From an uncultured Lachnospiraceae bacterium (GTDB lineage: Bacteria; Bacillota; Clostridia; Lachnospirales; Lachnospiraceae), in assembly GCA_947577185.1 (NCBI GenBank), contig CANPUE010000010.1, forward strand, positions 1-64,000: a stretch of 64,000 bases of DNA. Reading direction: 5' to 3'. The notes beneath the pieces were generated by a model. It searched no databases, was not told the origin of the DNA, and saw nothing but the letters and a program-made list of their open reading frames with translations. Shown in pieces: positions 17,833 to 27,033 of this stretch. A program made the translations under genes and the position numbers. Each line of letters begins with the position of its first letter. Position 1 is the stretch's first letter.

Positions 17833-18327
17833 CTACACCGTAACCGACACTGTCCCCCCGGTCTGCGGCTTCCCCTGAAGCACCTCGCCGTCACTGGTAT
17901 AGACGACAGGCTCCATTTTGGCGCCGCCTGCATCCGCCTCCCCGTCTTTCAACAATTCCTTACCGTCCTCACTGATCTCGACGGTATCGGCGTCACTGTT
18001 TCCCTCTTTCGCCGTTTTGTTTTCCTGCTGTTTTTCTTCCAGTTTCTTCTCAAACGATTCCTGTTCTTCACGCCGTCTGCGGATGGACTCTTCACACTGT
18101 GCCGCGGCTTTTTCTCTGGCATCCTCCGCATCTTCTTTCATGCCTTCATCGGCCTGTGCCTTATATTCATCCGCTTCATTGGAAAAATCATTGACATATC
18201 CCATTGCGCGTTCCATCGCCGCGGTGTCGCCCCTGCGCCTTGCTTCCTTATAGACCCTGAACGGCGTATTTAACAGTTCCATATTGGTTCTTGCCCCAAT
18301 CAGCCCTTCCATTGTTTTCGTACGCAT
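17833..18327 (-). CDS. Small coiled-coil protein, function unknown
   Basis: About 164 residues, highly charged. Residues 1-45 are conserved-looking and helical (LLNTPFRVYKEARRRGD), the middle (about 50-110) is a long Glu/Lys/Gln-rich predicted coiled coil, and the C-terminus is acidic, then beta-like (EPVVYTSDGEVLQGK). No signal peptide or membrane segment. Two adjacent ATGs (18330, 18327); the second has seven-base spacing from GGAGG. It lies 114 bp downstream of the GHKL kinase in the same direction and may be cotranscribed. I do not recognise a function. Confidence 0.6.
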   Translation of the reverse strand: MRTKTMEGLIGARTNMELLNTPFRVYKEARRRGDTAAMERAMGYVNDFSNEADEYKAQADEGMKEDAEDAREKAAAQCEESIRRRREEQESFEKKLEEKQQENKTAKEGNSDADTVEISEDGKELLKDGEADAGGAKMEPVVYTSDGEVLQGKPQTGGTVSVTV

Positions 18328-18443
18328 CATGCCGCCTCCTTTTTTCTGTTTCAGGCAGAAAGCCTCTGTAATTTTCTTCGGTGGAACAGATACGTCTTTT
18401 TAGCATCCTGTCCCAGACGGCTTCTTTTGTGTCATGTGCGGCA

Positions 18444-19820
18444 TCAGCGGGCGGCAGGAGCGGGAAACGGTATCAAAACCGAGATCTGAAAGACATCCTC
18501 CTGTCTTTCCAGACGCATCACACCGTTATATTTCTGCACCACATCCCTCACGTTTAAGAGGCCGATCCCATGTCCGTTCCTCTTTTTTTCATCGATGGAT
18601 CCTGTCGTCTCTTTTGACGCATCATCCACGCTGTTTCTAATCTCCAGCAAAAAACAGTGTCGGACGGCTCCGGCCCGGATCTCTACAAATGGGCAAAGTC
18701 CGTCTTCAGACTCCCCATCCTGCATTCTCTCACACGCCTCCACGGCATTGTCTAACAGATTGCCAAACAGAATGCAGAGATCAAATTCATTGACCATACA
18801 GGTCACTGGTATCTGCACGTCACAGTCCCAGCGTATTTGTCTTCTTTCCGCCAATTTGCGTTTCTGGTATAACAATACGTCCACGACCCTGCTGCCCGTC
18901 ATTTCCTCACAGCCGCCCAGATCAGCGCTGTTTTGCATTGTGTTCAGATAAACCGCCATTTTTTCCCATTCTTTTTCTTCTAACAGTCCTGATAACGCAA
19001 TGATATGGTTTTTGAGATCGTGCCTGAAACGTTCCGACTGGCGGTACTGCTCTTCCAGCATTTTGTAAGCGGTGATCTGCGCATGATACTGACTTGCTTT
19101 TTCCTGTTCCAGATGAATCCTGTGCATTCCAAATACCAGACACCCTGCGACGCACATACACAGCCCTGTCAGAACACAGACCCCTGCATGGCTGAAGATC
19201 TGGTCCAGATACAGTCCCATATCTCCCCCGCTCCTGAACAGAATACCATGACTGGCCCCCCAATTTGCCAGATCGGCCGCCGCCGTGACTGCAAACAGGG
19301 GAATTGCCAGATTCAGATACCACCTTCCCGTCTTCCCATAGAAAACGCTGACGGACTGCCTGGACAACCCATACACGGCAGACACCGCCATAAATATACT
19401 GATAACGGAAATCGCCAGACTTTCCCACTTGCTCAAAAACGGCAGTGCAATATTTTTCACTGTATGCAGAAGGAATAACCACAGGCACGATAATAGAGAA
19501 GCACTGAAATTCACCGTCATCGGAATCATCGTGATCAATATAGAAACAGCCAGAATTTTTTTCTCTGTTTCACACGAAAACAACCATATCACCAGTCCCG
19601 CAAACAGGAAGTGGTGCAGCAAATCTGCCAAAACGGGCGGAATCAAAAAATATCCGCATACCGCGTATAAAAGAACCTGACCACAAAAAAGAAGAACTGC
19701 GGACAGTCCTTCTCCGATTTTCGGCAGGCCCAGATTCTTTTTACAAAAGTGACCGGCCGAACATGTATATCCCATACAATACAGCAAAAATTCGAACAGC
19801 TCCGAAAAATCCCGTATCAA
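18444..19820 (-). CDS. AgrC-like GHKL sensor histidine kinase
   Basis: 458 residues: six or so membrane segments in residues 1-215, a coiled linker, then a histidine-containing helix FRHDLKNHI (about 265-273) and a GHKL ATPase domain (NLLDNAVEAC N-box, NGHGIGLLNV G-box). This is the AgrC/LytS class. Start is TTG 19820 with GGGGAGG eight bases before, 3 bp after the regulator stop. AgrC homologues often sense peptides, but no agrB or clear agrD is visible nearby. Confidence 0.87.
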   Translation of the reverse strand: MIRDFSELFEFLLYCMGYTCSAGHFCKKNLGLPKIGEGLSAVLLFCGQVLLYAVCGYFLIPPVLADLLHHFLFAGLVIWLFSCETEKKILAVSILITMIPMTVNFSASLLSCLWLFLLHTVKNIALPFLSKWESLAISVISIFMAVSAVYGLSRQSVSVFYGKTGRWYLNLAIPLFAVTAAADLANWGASHGILFRSGGDMGLYLDQIFSHAGVCVLTGLCMCVAGCLVFGMHRIHLEQEKASQYHAQITAYKMLEEQYRQSERFRHDLKNHIIALSGLLEEKEWEKMAVYLNTMQNSADLGGCEEMTGSRVVDVLLYQKRKLAERRQIRWDCDVQIPVTCMVNEFDLCILFGNLLDNAVEACERMQDGESEDGLCPFVEIRAGAVRHCFLLEIRNSVDDASKETTGSIDEKKRNGHGIGLLNVRDVVQKYNGVMRLERQEDVFQISVLIPFPAPAAR

Positions 19821-19823
19821 AAG

Positions 19824-20537
19824 TCAAACCTCCCCGCTGTTTTGCAGATACTTCAGAATTTCCTGACAGAACCTGTCGTATCTTCTTCTGGCAATCGCAA
19901 TCCTCTCCTCATTGTCAAGAATCATTTCCTGTCTGTTATAAGAGATGACATGTTTCAGATTCACGAGATAACTTTTATGACACCGGAAAAATCCTTTGCC
20001 CAAAAGGAGCTCTTCCAGAATGCCGATCTGCTCATAATAGGTAAAGACCCCGTCCTTTTCATGGACGTCAATCGTCCTCCCCTTTATCTCAAAATAAAAG
20101 ACCTGATCCAGGAACAGTTTCTTTTTGTGGCGCTCCTTGCTGATGAGAAGGAATTCCTGCGGATGATCTTCCATTTTGCGGACGGCCCTTTGCAGCACCC
20201 GTTTCAGTTTATTCTCATCGACCGGCTTTAACAGATATTGAAAAGCCTCCACCTCATAGCCTTCCAATATATATTCCCTGCTGGAAGAGATAAAGATCAG
20301 TATTTTATCCGCTGTCTTACGGCGGACAAGGCGTGCCGTTTTCATCCCGTCCAGATCACGCATGAGAATATCAAGAAAGATGATATCAAAATGATCTGAT
20401 GCGCCCAATAACTCCCGTCCGCTGTAAAACTGCCGTATGATACAGGGTATTTTCATCTCTTTGAGGATCGCTTCGATCCTTCCCGCTATATGACAGCACT
20501 CTATGACTTCGTCATCACATACCGCTACCGACAGCAT
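19824..20537 (-). CDS. AgrA-like LytTR response regulator
   Basis: 237 residues: receiver domain with acidic pocket CDDE (7-10), phospho-acceptor D56 in IIFLDILM, and K near 106 (LLKPVDE); then a LytTR DNA-binding domain (about 130-235) with FFRCHKSYLVNL and the typical RRRYDRF end. GGGAGG precedes the ATG. Same operon as the kinase. Confidence 0.9.
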   Translation of the reverse strand: MLSVAVCDDEVIECCHIAGRIEAILKEMKIPCIIRQFYSGRELLGASDHFDIIFLDILMRDLDGMKTARLVRRKTADKILIFISSSREYILEGYEVEAFQYLLKPVDENKLKRVLQRAVRKMEDHPQEFLLISKERHKKKLFLDQVFYFEIKGRTIDVHEKDGVFTYYEQIGILEELLLGKGFFRCHKSYLVNLKHVISYNRQEMILDNEERIAIARRRYDRFCQEILKYLQNSGEV

Positions 20538-20570
20538 TATAACCTCCCGCCTGACAGGAACCCCAAAATC

Positions 20571-20732
20571 TCATGCCTCTGTTATCTGTCCTGTATCATA
20601 TATCGGCACGAACAGATCCGGTTTTGTATTCGTGTCATAAACGGCCGCCCAAATGTCATGACCGGCCATTTTCACTTTTCTTTCCGTTTTCATTATGTCC
20701 GTTTTCATCAGTTCCGCTTTCATTAAGAACAT
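20571..20732 (-). CDS. Possible short ORF upstream of the LytTR/GHKL pair
   Basis: Up to 53 codons, with four in-frame ATGs (20732, 20723, 20708, 20693). Its 5' part is made of three imperfect 15-nt repeats, each starting ATGAAA (20723-20679), giving MKAEL-MKTDI-MKTER. The product ends DLFVPIYDTGQITEA, 33 bp before the regulator start. No good ribosome binding site and no cysteine, so it is not a classic AgrD. It may be a leader or signal peptide, or noncoding. The AT-rich stretch at 20733-20760 may hold the operon promoter. Confidence 0.25.
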   Translation of the reverse strand: MFLMKAELMKTDIMKTERKVKMAGHDIWAAVYDTNTKPDLFVPIYDTGQITEA

Positions 20733-20760
20733 TTTTTATAAATATATTTTTATAGAAACA

Positions 20761-21519
20761 TTACAGCAGCCGCCTGAGCTGCTCATGTACGGCTGCATTG
20801 GATGCGATGACGCTTCCTTTTTTCAGGACGCTGACCGGATTTCCTGCAAAATCAGTTACCCGCCCCCCTGCTTCCGTAACAAGCAGCATTCCCGCCGCAA
20901 AATCCCATGGACTGAGCAGCGGTTCAAAAAATCCGCCCGTGCGCCCACAGGCCACATAAGCCAGATCAAGGGCCGCCGAACCCGTCCGGCGGATGTCCTG
21001 ACTGTTCTCAAACACCCGCTGAAACCGTCTGAAATTTTCTTCCGTCAGTTCTCTGTTGTAGGGCGATGTTCCGATCGAAACGATCGTCTCATTTAAACTT
21101 GCCGCCTGGGAAACATGAATGGGTTCTCCGTTCAGGAAACTGCCTTTGCCTTTCTGTGCATGGTAAACATCTTCCCGGAAGGGATCATAGACAATTCCTG
21201 CCGTAATCTCTCCCTTATCATATAACCCCAGTGATACGACGCTGTGCTGATAGTCGTGGATCAGGTTCGTCGTACCGTCTATGGGATCGAGGATCCAATA
21301 AGTATCCGTGGTCATTTCGTGCAGTCCTTCCTCTTCTCCCAAAAACTGGATCTCCGGCGCCAGCCTGACCAGTTCGCGGGCCAGGAAACTCTGGATATCG
21401 GTATCCACCTGCGTCACATAATCGGCCCTCCCTTTGGTCCTGACATGCCCTGCTCTTTCCCTGTTTTCCACAAAAGTCTTCGTCTTTTTGATCAGTGCGA
21501 TGATTTCCTGCATGTCCAT
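20761..21519 (-). CDS. Inositol monophosphatase family protein
   Basis: 252 residues, cytoplasmic Mg-dependent sugar/inositol phosphatase fold. The metal-binding motifs are intact: GEEE (about 71-74), DPIDGTTN (about 88-95) and WDFAAG (about 203-208). GGAGG lies nine bases before ATG 21519. It follows the MalY-like gene by 24 bp and closes the gene run that begins at GH36. Inositol-1-phosphatase, 3'-phosphoadenosine phosphatase and fructose bisphosphatase activities are all possible. Confidence 0.88.
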   Translation of the reverse strand: MDMQEIIALIKKTKTFVENRERAGHVRTKGRADYVTQVDTDIQSFLARELVRLAPEIQFLGEEEGLHEMTTDTYWILDPIDGTTNLIHDYQHSVVSLGLYDKGEITAGIVYDPFREDVYHAQKGKGSFLNGEPIHVSQAASLNETIVSIGTSPYNRELTEENFRRFQRVFENSQDIRRTGSAALDLAYVACGRTGGFFEPLLSPWDFAAGMLLVTEAGGRVTDFAGNPVSVLKKGSVIASNAAVHEQLRRLL

Positions 21520-21543
21520 GCGCTTCCACCTCCGTCTTCTGCC

Positions 21544-22740
21544 TCAGACAAATACATACTGTTTCAGCCGTTCCATTGCTTCCATGAGCAGTGTCTTCGG
21601 CAGTGCCAGATTCATACGGATTCCGCAGGGACTGTGGAATGCACGTCCATCCTGCCAGATCACGCCCACTTCCACACCGGCTCTTTGCACCTCATCAATC
21701 GTTTTCCCGTGCGCCTTGCACCACTCAGTACAGTCTAAAAGAATCATGTAAGTTCCCTGCGGTTTCGCCACACACACACCCGGAAAGTTCCTGTCTATGT
21801 AGTCACAGGCATAGTCCACGTTCTCACGGATCACCTGACACAGCTGGTCTTTCCACTCGACGCCTTCTTCGTTGTACGCGCCAAGCAAAGCATACATGGA
21901 CAGCACATTCATGGAATTATAATGGCACAGGGAAGATTCCTTTCTGACCCTGTCTCTGATCCATGGATTATAAATGATATGATAGCTGCCTATCATCCCT
22001 GCCAGATTAAAGGTTTTGGACGGCGCATAGAGTGCAGCCGTACGCATTCTGGCATCCTCAGACACTGACTGTGTAGGAATATGGCTGTTTCCCGGCAAAA
22101 TGATGTCCGACCAGATCTCATCCGATACCACCATCACGTCATATTTCCGGAATAACTCCATAGCACGCTCCAGTTCCCATCTCTCCCAGACTCGACCGCA
22201 CGGGTTATGCGGAGAACAAAATACCGCCGCATGAATAGACTGTTCTTTTAACTTCTTTTCCATATCCTCGAAATCCATCCGCCAGATACCATCCTCGTCC
22301 TTTTTCAGCGGACTGAGTACCATATCATAACCGTTATTGCCAAGGCTTCCTGTAAATCCCACGTAAGTAGGAGAATGCAGCAGCACCTTATCTCCCTTTG
22401 AACAGAACACATTCAGCGCGCTGACCACCCCTCCCAGAACACCGTTTTCATAGCCGATACATTCTTTTGTCAGGCCCTGCACATCATGCTGCTGTCTCTG
22501 CCACCACAAAATTGCATCATAATATTCCTCTTTCGGATCAAAATAACCATACAGGGGATGCGCCGCCCTTTCCGCAATCTTCTGCGGGACAGACGGAACC
22601 GTTGCAAAACTCATATCCGCGACCCACATCGGAATCCGGGAAAAGCCCTCCTTCACCGTCATGTTCTGATAGGGGATCACCTCTGCGGCGATCGCGTCCC
22701 TGCCGTTTCGATCGATTATGTCTGTAAAATTATACTGCAT
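21544..22740 (-). CDS. MalY/PatB-type PLP aminotransferase (cystathionine beta-lyase-like)
   Basis: 398-residue fold-type I PLP enzyme. MPMWVADMSF-type N-terminus, SPHNPCGRVW, SDEIWSD and the PLP lysine motif APSKTFNLAG mark the MalY/PatB group, which cleaves C-S bonds in cystathionine or cysteine conjugates and in E. coli also modulates maltose regulation. GAGG is seven bases upstream of ATG 22740. It follows the nitroreductase gene by 60 bp. Confidence 0.9.
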   Translation of the reverse strand: MQYNFTDIIDRNGRDAIAAEVIPYQNMTVKEGFSRIPMWVADMSFATVPSVPQKIAERAAHPLYGYFDPKEEYYDAILWWQRQQHDVQGLTKECIGYENGVLGGVVSALNVFCSKGDKVLLHSPTYVGFTGSLGNNGYDMVLSPLKKDEDGIWRMDFEDMEKKLKEQSIHAAVFCSPHNPCGRVWERWELERAMELFRKYDVMVVSDEIWSDIILPGNSHIPTQSVSEDARMRTAALYAPSKTFNLAGMIGSYHIIYNPWIRDRVRKESSLCHYNSMNVLSMYALLGAYNEEGVEWKDQLCQVIRENVDYACDYIDRNFPGVCVAKPQGTYMILLDCTEWCKAHGKTIDEVQRAGVEVGVIWQDGRAFHSPCGIRMNLALPKTLLMEAMERLKQYVFV

Positions 22741-22800
22741 ATCCGTACCTCACTTTTTATTTTCTCCTGTTTTGTTCTTCGGCATCTTTTCCTTTTTTCC

Positions 22801-23559
22801 TTATCCCTTCTCTTCTGTCTTCTTTTCTTCCCCGGTAAGAAAATCCCGCAGATACACTTCCATAGACCGGTTCATCTCCCTGGAAAAAGCGGATTCATAC
22901 TTTCTTTTCCAAAAAGCCTCCATCCACTTTTCATAGGTCTGCATCCCTGTCATGCCAGCAAACATATCCCGTATTTCCTCACTGCTCTTATCCCGGTAGC
23001 TGTTCTCACACACGATGTCCGATAAGGCAAACCGTTCCGGCTTCTCCCGCTCCATCTGCTGCCTTGTGGGATGTCCGAAGATGAGCATACAGGCCGGATA
23101 AACATAACGGGGCAGCTGCAGAAGATCTTTCACTTCCTCCGCATTTTCCATGATATCACCGATATAGCAGGAGCCAAGTCCCAGACTTTCTGCCGCAGTC
23201 ACCGCATTTTGTGCCGCGATCAGTGCATCTTCCACGGCTAAGAGCAGATCACCCGCCCCGGGCCTGCGCGCCTCTAACCCTGCTTCCCGGTAAAAAGACA
23301 GCCATTTGCGGCAGTCCGCACAAAATATAAGCACAAGCTTTGCTCCGGCAATAAACGGCTGGTCATCGCACAGCACTGAGAGCCTGTCCTTTTTCTTCTG
23401 GTCCGTGATGTCAAGGATCGTATATAACAACTGGCACCCTGCGGACGGCGCCTGCAGCGCGGCGCATAAAATGGCCTGTTTCTCTTCCTTCGTAATCTCT
23501 TCTTCGGTAAAAATGCGGACTGATTTCCGCAGATGCAATGCTTTTATGATTTCATTCAT
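22801..23559 (-). CDS. Nitroreductase-family flavoprotein
   Basis: 252 residues; nitroreductase fold with an N-terminal RKSVRIFTEEEI, the FMN-site LQAPSAGCQ, and AAESLGLGSCYIGDI. A C-terminal extension of about 60 residues (YRDKSSEEIRDMF to the end) is longer than in minimal family members. Its ATG overlaps the GH13 stop by 4 bp (ATGA), indicating translational coupling with a sugar hydrolase. Substrate unknown. Confidence 0.87.
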   Translation of the reverse strand: MNEIIKALHLRKSVRIFTEEEITKEEKQAILCAALQAPSAGCQLLYTILDITDQKKKDRLSVLCDDQPFIAGAKLVLIFCADCRKWLSFYREAGLEARRPGAGDLLLAVEDALIAAQNAVTAAESLGLGSCYIGDIMENAEEVKDLLQLPRYVYPACMLIFGHPTRQQMEREKPERFALSDIVCENSYRDKSSEEIRDMFAGMTGMQTYEKWMEAFWKRKYESAFSREMNRSMEVYLRDFLTGEEKKTEEKG

Positions 23560-25481
23560 TTTCTCTCAACCCTCCAGATACGTCCTTCATATCCCTGTAA
23601 AACGCTTCGCTTCTCTTCCTCTGTTTTCCCGGTATTCTCCTTCACCGTATCATAGACAGGCGAATATTGAAACCGGTCCGTCCCCCGCAGTGCAAACGCT
23701 CTGCATGGCTTTGCTCCGAGATTACAGTCAATCAGATAAAGCCGGCCCCGGTATGCCCGCGTATAAACAAAACGGTCTTTTTCCCGGCAAAGGACGCGAA
23801 AGTTCCCGTAAACAAATGTTTTTTCCTGATGCCGCAGATGCAGAAGTTCCCGGTATGCGTCCAGAACTTCCTGTTTCGGTTCCTGATACAGCCCTTTGTG
23901 CCAGGGCGGCAGTTTTTCATTCCATGGCAGAAGCACTCTGGCATGTTCTCTTGTCCCCGCAAGGATCGCGGCAAACACATCCTCCGCCGTCCTGCTTTGT
24001 ATCTGCTCCGCATAATATCCTTTCGCTTCCACATCCGTAATCTGCTCCATGGATGTAAAATCATAATTGGCAAGTCCCAACTCATCTCCCTGAAACAGGA
24101 ACGGCGTGCCCTTTAGCGTGAACTGCATGAGTGCGAGGAGTTTCGCCAGCGCAGCATGATGCGCAGTGTCTTTGGTGATCTTGCTGATCATCCGGGGGTT
24201 ATCATGATTGTTATAGAATAAAGACATCCAGCAGTTATTTCCATAGTGACTTATCCAGTCAATCATATAATCCCGAAAATAATTCAGATCATACGCGTAG
24301 TCTTCAAACCGCACGTGCCCCGGCGTCTCCAGATGATCAAAAGAAAAGACCATATCCAGCTCCCGGCGCTCTTCCCCGGTCACAAGCCGGCACATCTTCA
24401 TGCCAAGTCCCGGCGTCTCCCCTACGGAAAACGCACCGTGCGGCTCGAATGCCTTTGCTCTGATCTCCCGCAGATATTGATGCAGCCTGGGCCCATAATA
24501 ATAATGCTCGATGCCGGTATAGCCCATCAGATTCCCGATCGTCTCATTCCCCTGTGGAAGCCCTTCTTCCTTGGAAATATAGTTGATTACATCCATGCGG
24601 AAACCGTCCACACCCTTATCAAGCCACCTGTTGATCATAGCGATGACCGCTTCCCGTACCTTCGGATTGTCCCAGTTTAAGTCCATCTGCTTTCTGGAAA
24701 ACAGATGCAGCGCCCAGCTGTCACAGTCCTGCTCGTATTTCCAGGCGGAACCTGAAAAGAAGGAGGTCCAGTTATTGGGCGGCGTATGGCTTCCGTCGTC
24801 CTGTCGGAAAAAATAATAATCCCGGTATGATGAATCGGCCTGTCTGGCCTTCTGATACCACACATGTTCATCGGATGTATGGTTGATCACAAGATCCATG
24901 ATCAGCCGCATACCCCGTTTATGCACTTCGGATAAGAGCCTGTCAAAGTCCTCCATTGTGCCAAATTCCTGCATGATCTTGTCATAATCGCGGATATCAT
25001 AGCCGTTATCATCATTGGGCGAATCGTAAACCGGAGAGAGCCAGACCGCATCCACGCCCAGTTCTTTCAGATAATCCAGTTTCGCAATGATACCGGGCAG
25101 ATCGCCGATACCGTCTCCATTGCTGTCACAGAAACTGCGCGGATAAATCTGATAAAACACTGCTTCCTTCCACCATTTTGGTTTTATCTTCCCTTTCGCT
25201 GCAGGCGCATCCGCTTCATTCGCATGTTCATTCAACAGATGCAGCAAAGCGTCAAAAAAATCCTTTCCCAGTATCCCTTTGGTAAGCCGCAATGCCGTCC
25301 GCAGTCTCATGCGCGACACCGCCCCGTTGGTAATGATCTTCTCCGGCAGTCCAAGCTGCAATAACAGTCTGGCGACCGCGTCATGCCCCACCGGATTATC
25401 ATATAATTCTCCGATACGGCTGTCGTAATCTAACTTTTTCTCCCTTGCATACACAGGTTTTCTTTGATCTGATTCTTTCAT
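23556..25481 (-). CDS. GH13 alpha-glucosidase (oligo-1,6-glucosidase type) with N-terminal helical module
   Basis: About 641 residues, cytoplasmic. Residues 1-110 are an extra helical module (core 19-88) not part of GH13. The catalytic barrel starts at about 112 (WWKEAVFYQIYPRSF) and shows the GH13 motifs DLVINHTSDEH, GFRMDVIN (nucleophile Asp), SVGETPG (acid Glu) and NNHDNPR (transition-state Asp), the pattern of oligo-1,6-glucosidase/alpha-glucosidase. I chose ATG 25481 since a purine-rich AAAGGA lies upstream in the gap after the symporter gene; the in-frame ATG at 25565 lies inside that gene with no binding site. It likely hydrolyses glucosyl residues from the oligosaccharides imported by the adjacent symporter. 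Confidence 0.88.
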   Translation of the reverse strand: MKESDQRKPVYAREKKLDYDSRIGELYDNPVGHDAVARLLLQLGLPEKIITNGAVSRMRLRTALRLTKGILGKDFFDALLHLLNEHANEADAPAAKGKIKPKWWKEAVFYQIYPRSFCDSNGDGIGDLPGIIAKLDYLKELGVDAVWLSPVYDSPNDDNGYDIRDYDKIMQEFGTMEDFDRLLSEVHKRGMRLIMDLVINHTSDEHVWYQKARQADSSYRDYYFFRQDDGSHTPPNNWTSFFSGSAWKYEQDCDSWALHLFSRKQMDLNWDNPKVREAVIAMINRWLDKGVDGFRMDVINYISKEEGLPQGNETIGNLMGYTGIEHYYYGPRLHQYLREIRAKAFEPHGAFSVGETPGLGMKMCRLVTGEERRELDMVFSFDHLETPGHVRFEDYAYDLNYFRDYMIDWISHYGNNCWMSLFYNNHDNPRMISKITKDTAHHAALAKLLALMQFTLKGTPFLFQGDELGLANYDFTSMEQITDVEAKGYYAEQIQSRTAEDVFAAILAGTREHARVLLPWNEKLPPWHKGLYQEPKQEVLDAYRELLHLRHQEKTFVYGNFRVLCREKDRFVYTRAYRGRLYLIDCNLGAKPCRAFALRGTDRFQYSPVYDTVKENTGKTEEEKRSVLQGYEGRIWRVERK

Positions 25482-25515
25482 CCCGACACCAATCCTTTCC
25501 GGCAGTCCCTTTCTT

Positions 25516-27030
25516 TCAGACGTTCCTGTGCAGGTTCTCACAGATCCTGTCATATTCGTCTTCATCCAGCTTATACTTCTTTTGATAAAGGAAATAAGAA
25601 ATCAACAGCAAAGCACAGGGCAGAACTGTCATCATCACCAGGAGTCCCGTACTCTGCCATGAGAGAACGCCGCTTTGGGCACCGCCTGTCGTCCCGAAAA
25701 TCACGTCTGATATTCTGGTCAGCTTCTGTTCTTCGGAAATGAACCCCTGTGCACACTGCTGTTCCAGATCGGAGATCTGGTTGGTGTAGCCGGTAACGCC
25801 AAAGAGCAGATAGGTTGCGGAAGTGACTGCCACGATCAGCGCGGAAGCCATCTTCGTAATGAAGGGACGCAGGGAAGTGATGATCCCCTCATCCCGGACG
25901 CCGAATCTGTACTCATTATATTCCACCGTGTTCATGATGGAAATCATCATGATCAGATAATAACTGTACTGCCCGAAATTGGAAAGCATATAGCCAATCA
26001 CCAGTACCCAGAATTTCCCCATCCCGGATCCGGACAGCAAAAGGGGCACAAGCATCATCACATAACCGGCCGTGGAAACCGCCGCCATGATCCCCATAAG
26101 CTTTTTTCTGGAAATCCGTCTGGAGATCGCAGGATAAAAGATCATCAAAAATGCCGTAGCCGACATGCCTACTGTTGTAAACAGCGAATACAGTCCGCCG
26201 TTATATCCGAATGTAAAGTAAATATAAGTGGAACCGAGCCCTCCGATCACAAGGCCGTTGCCGACCTGCTGGATCAAAAAGATCACGGACGCCCAGACTA
26301 ACTGATCATTGCGGGCGATTGTTTTAAATACATTTTTGAGAGAAAATTTTTCCCTTTCTTTTGCGGTACGGGCCTCCTCCCTGTGTTCCTGCACCCCAAG
26401 CAATGGAAACAGAATAAATAACGGCCCCAGAATCGCTATGATGAGCGCAATCCACCCATAAGCCACAGCGGTGCTTCCGCCGATCGCCCCTGACCCTGTC
26501 GTGAACAGGGGAATCAGGATCGCCGCCAGCGTACCGCCGATCCCGGCACAAAGCGTTGCTCTCGAAGTGAACCGGTTTCTGGCATCCGCATCAGAACCAA
26601 GCGCCGGGATCATGCCCCAATAAGAGATATCGCTCATCGTATACGTGATGCTGAATGCAAAATACAGAAACCCGAAAAACCACACGAAACGCCACCCTTC
26701 GAGCCTGACATTGAACAGCAGATAGATCACCACAGACGTCGATACCCCTCCGACCGCCAGCCAGGGTTTGAATTTGCCGTATTTCGAATGCGTCCGCTCA
26801 ATGATATTCCCCATCACGGGATCATTGAGCGCATCGAATACCCGCGCCGCGATCATGATCCCCGTAATCGCCGCGATCTGCGCTCCGTTTAAAGAATGCG
26901 TAAACAGAACGAACGTCAGCAGATAACTGTTGATCAGACAATACACCGCATCCCGCCCGATCGTCCCAAGCGGAAAATATCTCAGATTTTTCTTTGTAAC
27001 CTTCTCGTTTATCAAATTTGCCGTCCTCAC
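25516..27030 (-). CDS. GPH-family sugar:cation symporter
   Basis: About 504 residues, twelve predicted membrane segments, glycoside-pentoside-hexuronide family (MelB-like). Landmarks are the N-terminal YFPLGTIGRDAVY, DALNDPVMGNIIERT and RTHSKYGKFKPWL. The first codon is GTG 27030, directly after the GH36 stop; TTG 27015 has better spacing from GGTGAGG and may be the true start. Between an alpha-galactosidase and an alpha-glucosidase gene it probably imports alpha-galactosides such as melibiose or raffinose-type sugars. Confidence 0.88.
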   Translation of the reverse strand: MRTANLINEKVTKKNLRYFPLGTIGRDAVYCLINSYLLTFVLFTHSLNGAQIAAITGIMIAARVFDALNDPVMGNIIERTHSKYGKFKPWLAVGGVSTSVVIYLLFNVRLEGWRFVWFFGFLYFAFSITYTMSDISYWGMIPALGSDADARNRFTSRATLCAGIGGTLAAILIPLFTTGSGAIGGSTAVAYGWIALIIAILGPLFILFPLLGVQEHREEARTAKEREKFSLKNVFKTIARNDQLVWASVIFLIQQVGNGLVIGGLGSTYIYFTFGYNGGLYSLFTTVGMSATAFLMIFYPAISRRISRKKLMGIMAAVSTAGYVMMLVPLLLSGSGMGKFWVLVIGYMLSNFGQYSYYLIMMISIMNTVEYNEYRFGVRDEGIITSLRPFITKMASALIVAVTSATYLLFGVTGYTNQISDLEQQCAQGFISEEQKLTRISDVIFGTTGGAQSGVLSWQSTGLLVMMTVLPCALLLISYFLYQKKYKLDEDEYDRICENLHRNV

Positions 27031-27033
27031 CTT

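Noticed and set aside
20571..20732. AgrD-type autoinducing peptide
   Set aside because: No cysteine for a thiolactone, no AgrB gene, weak ribosome binding site; kept only as a possible short ORF.
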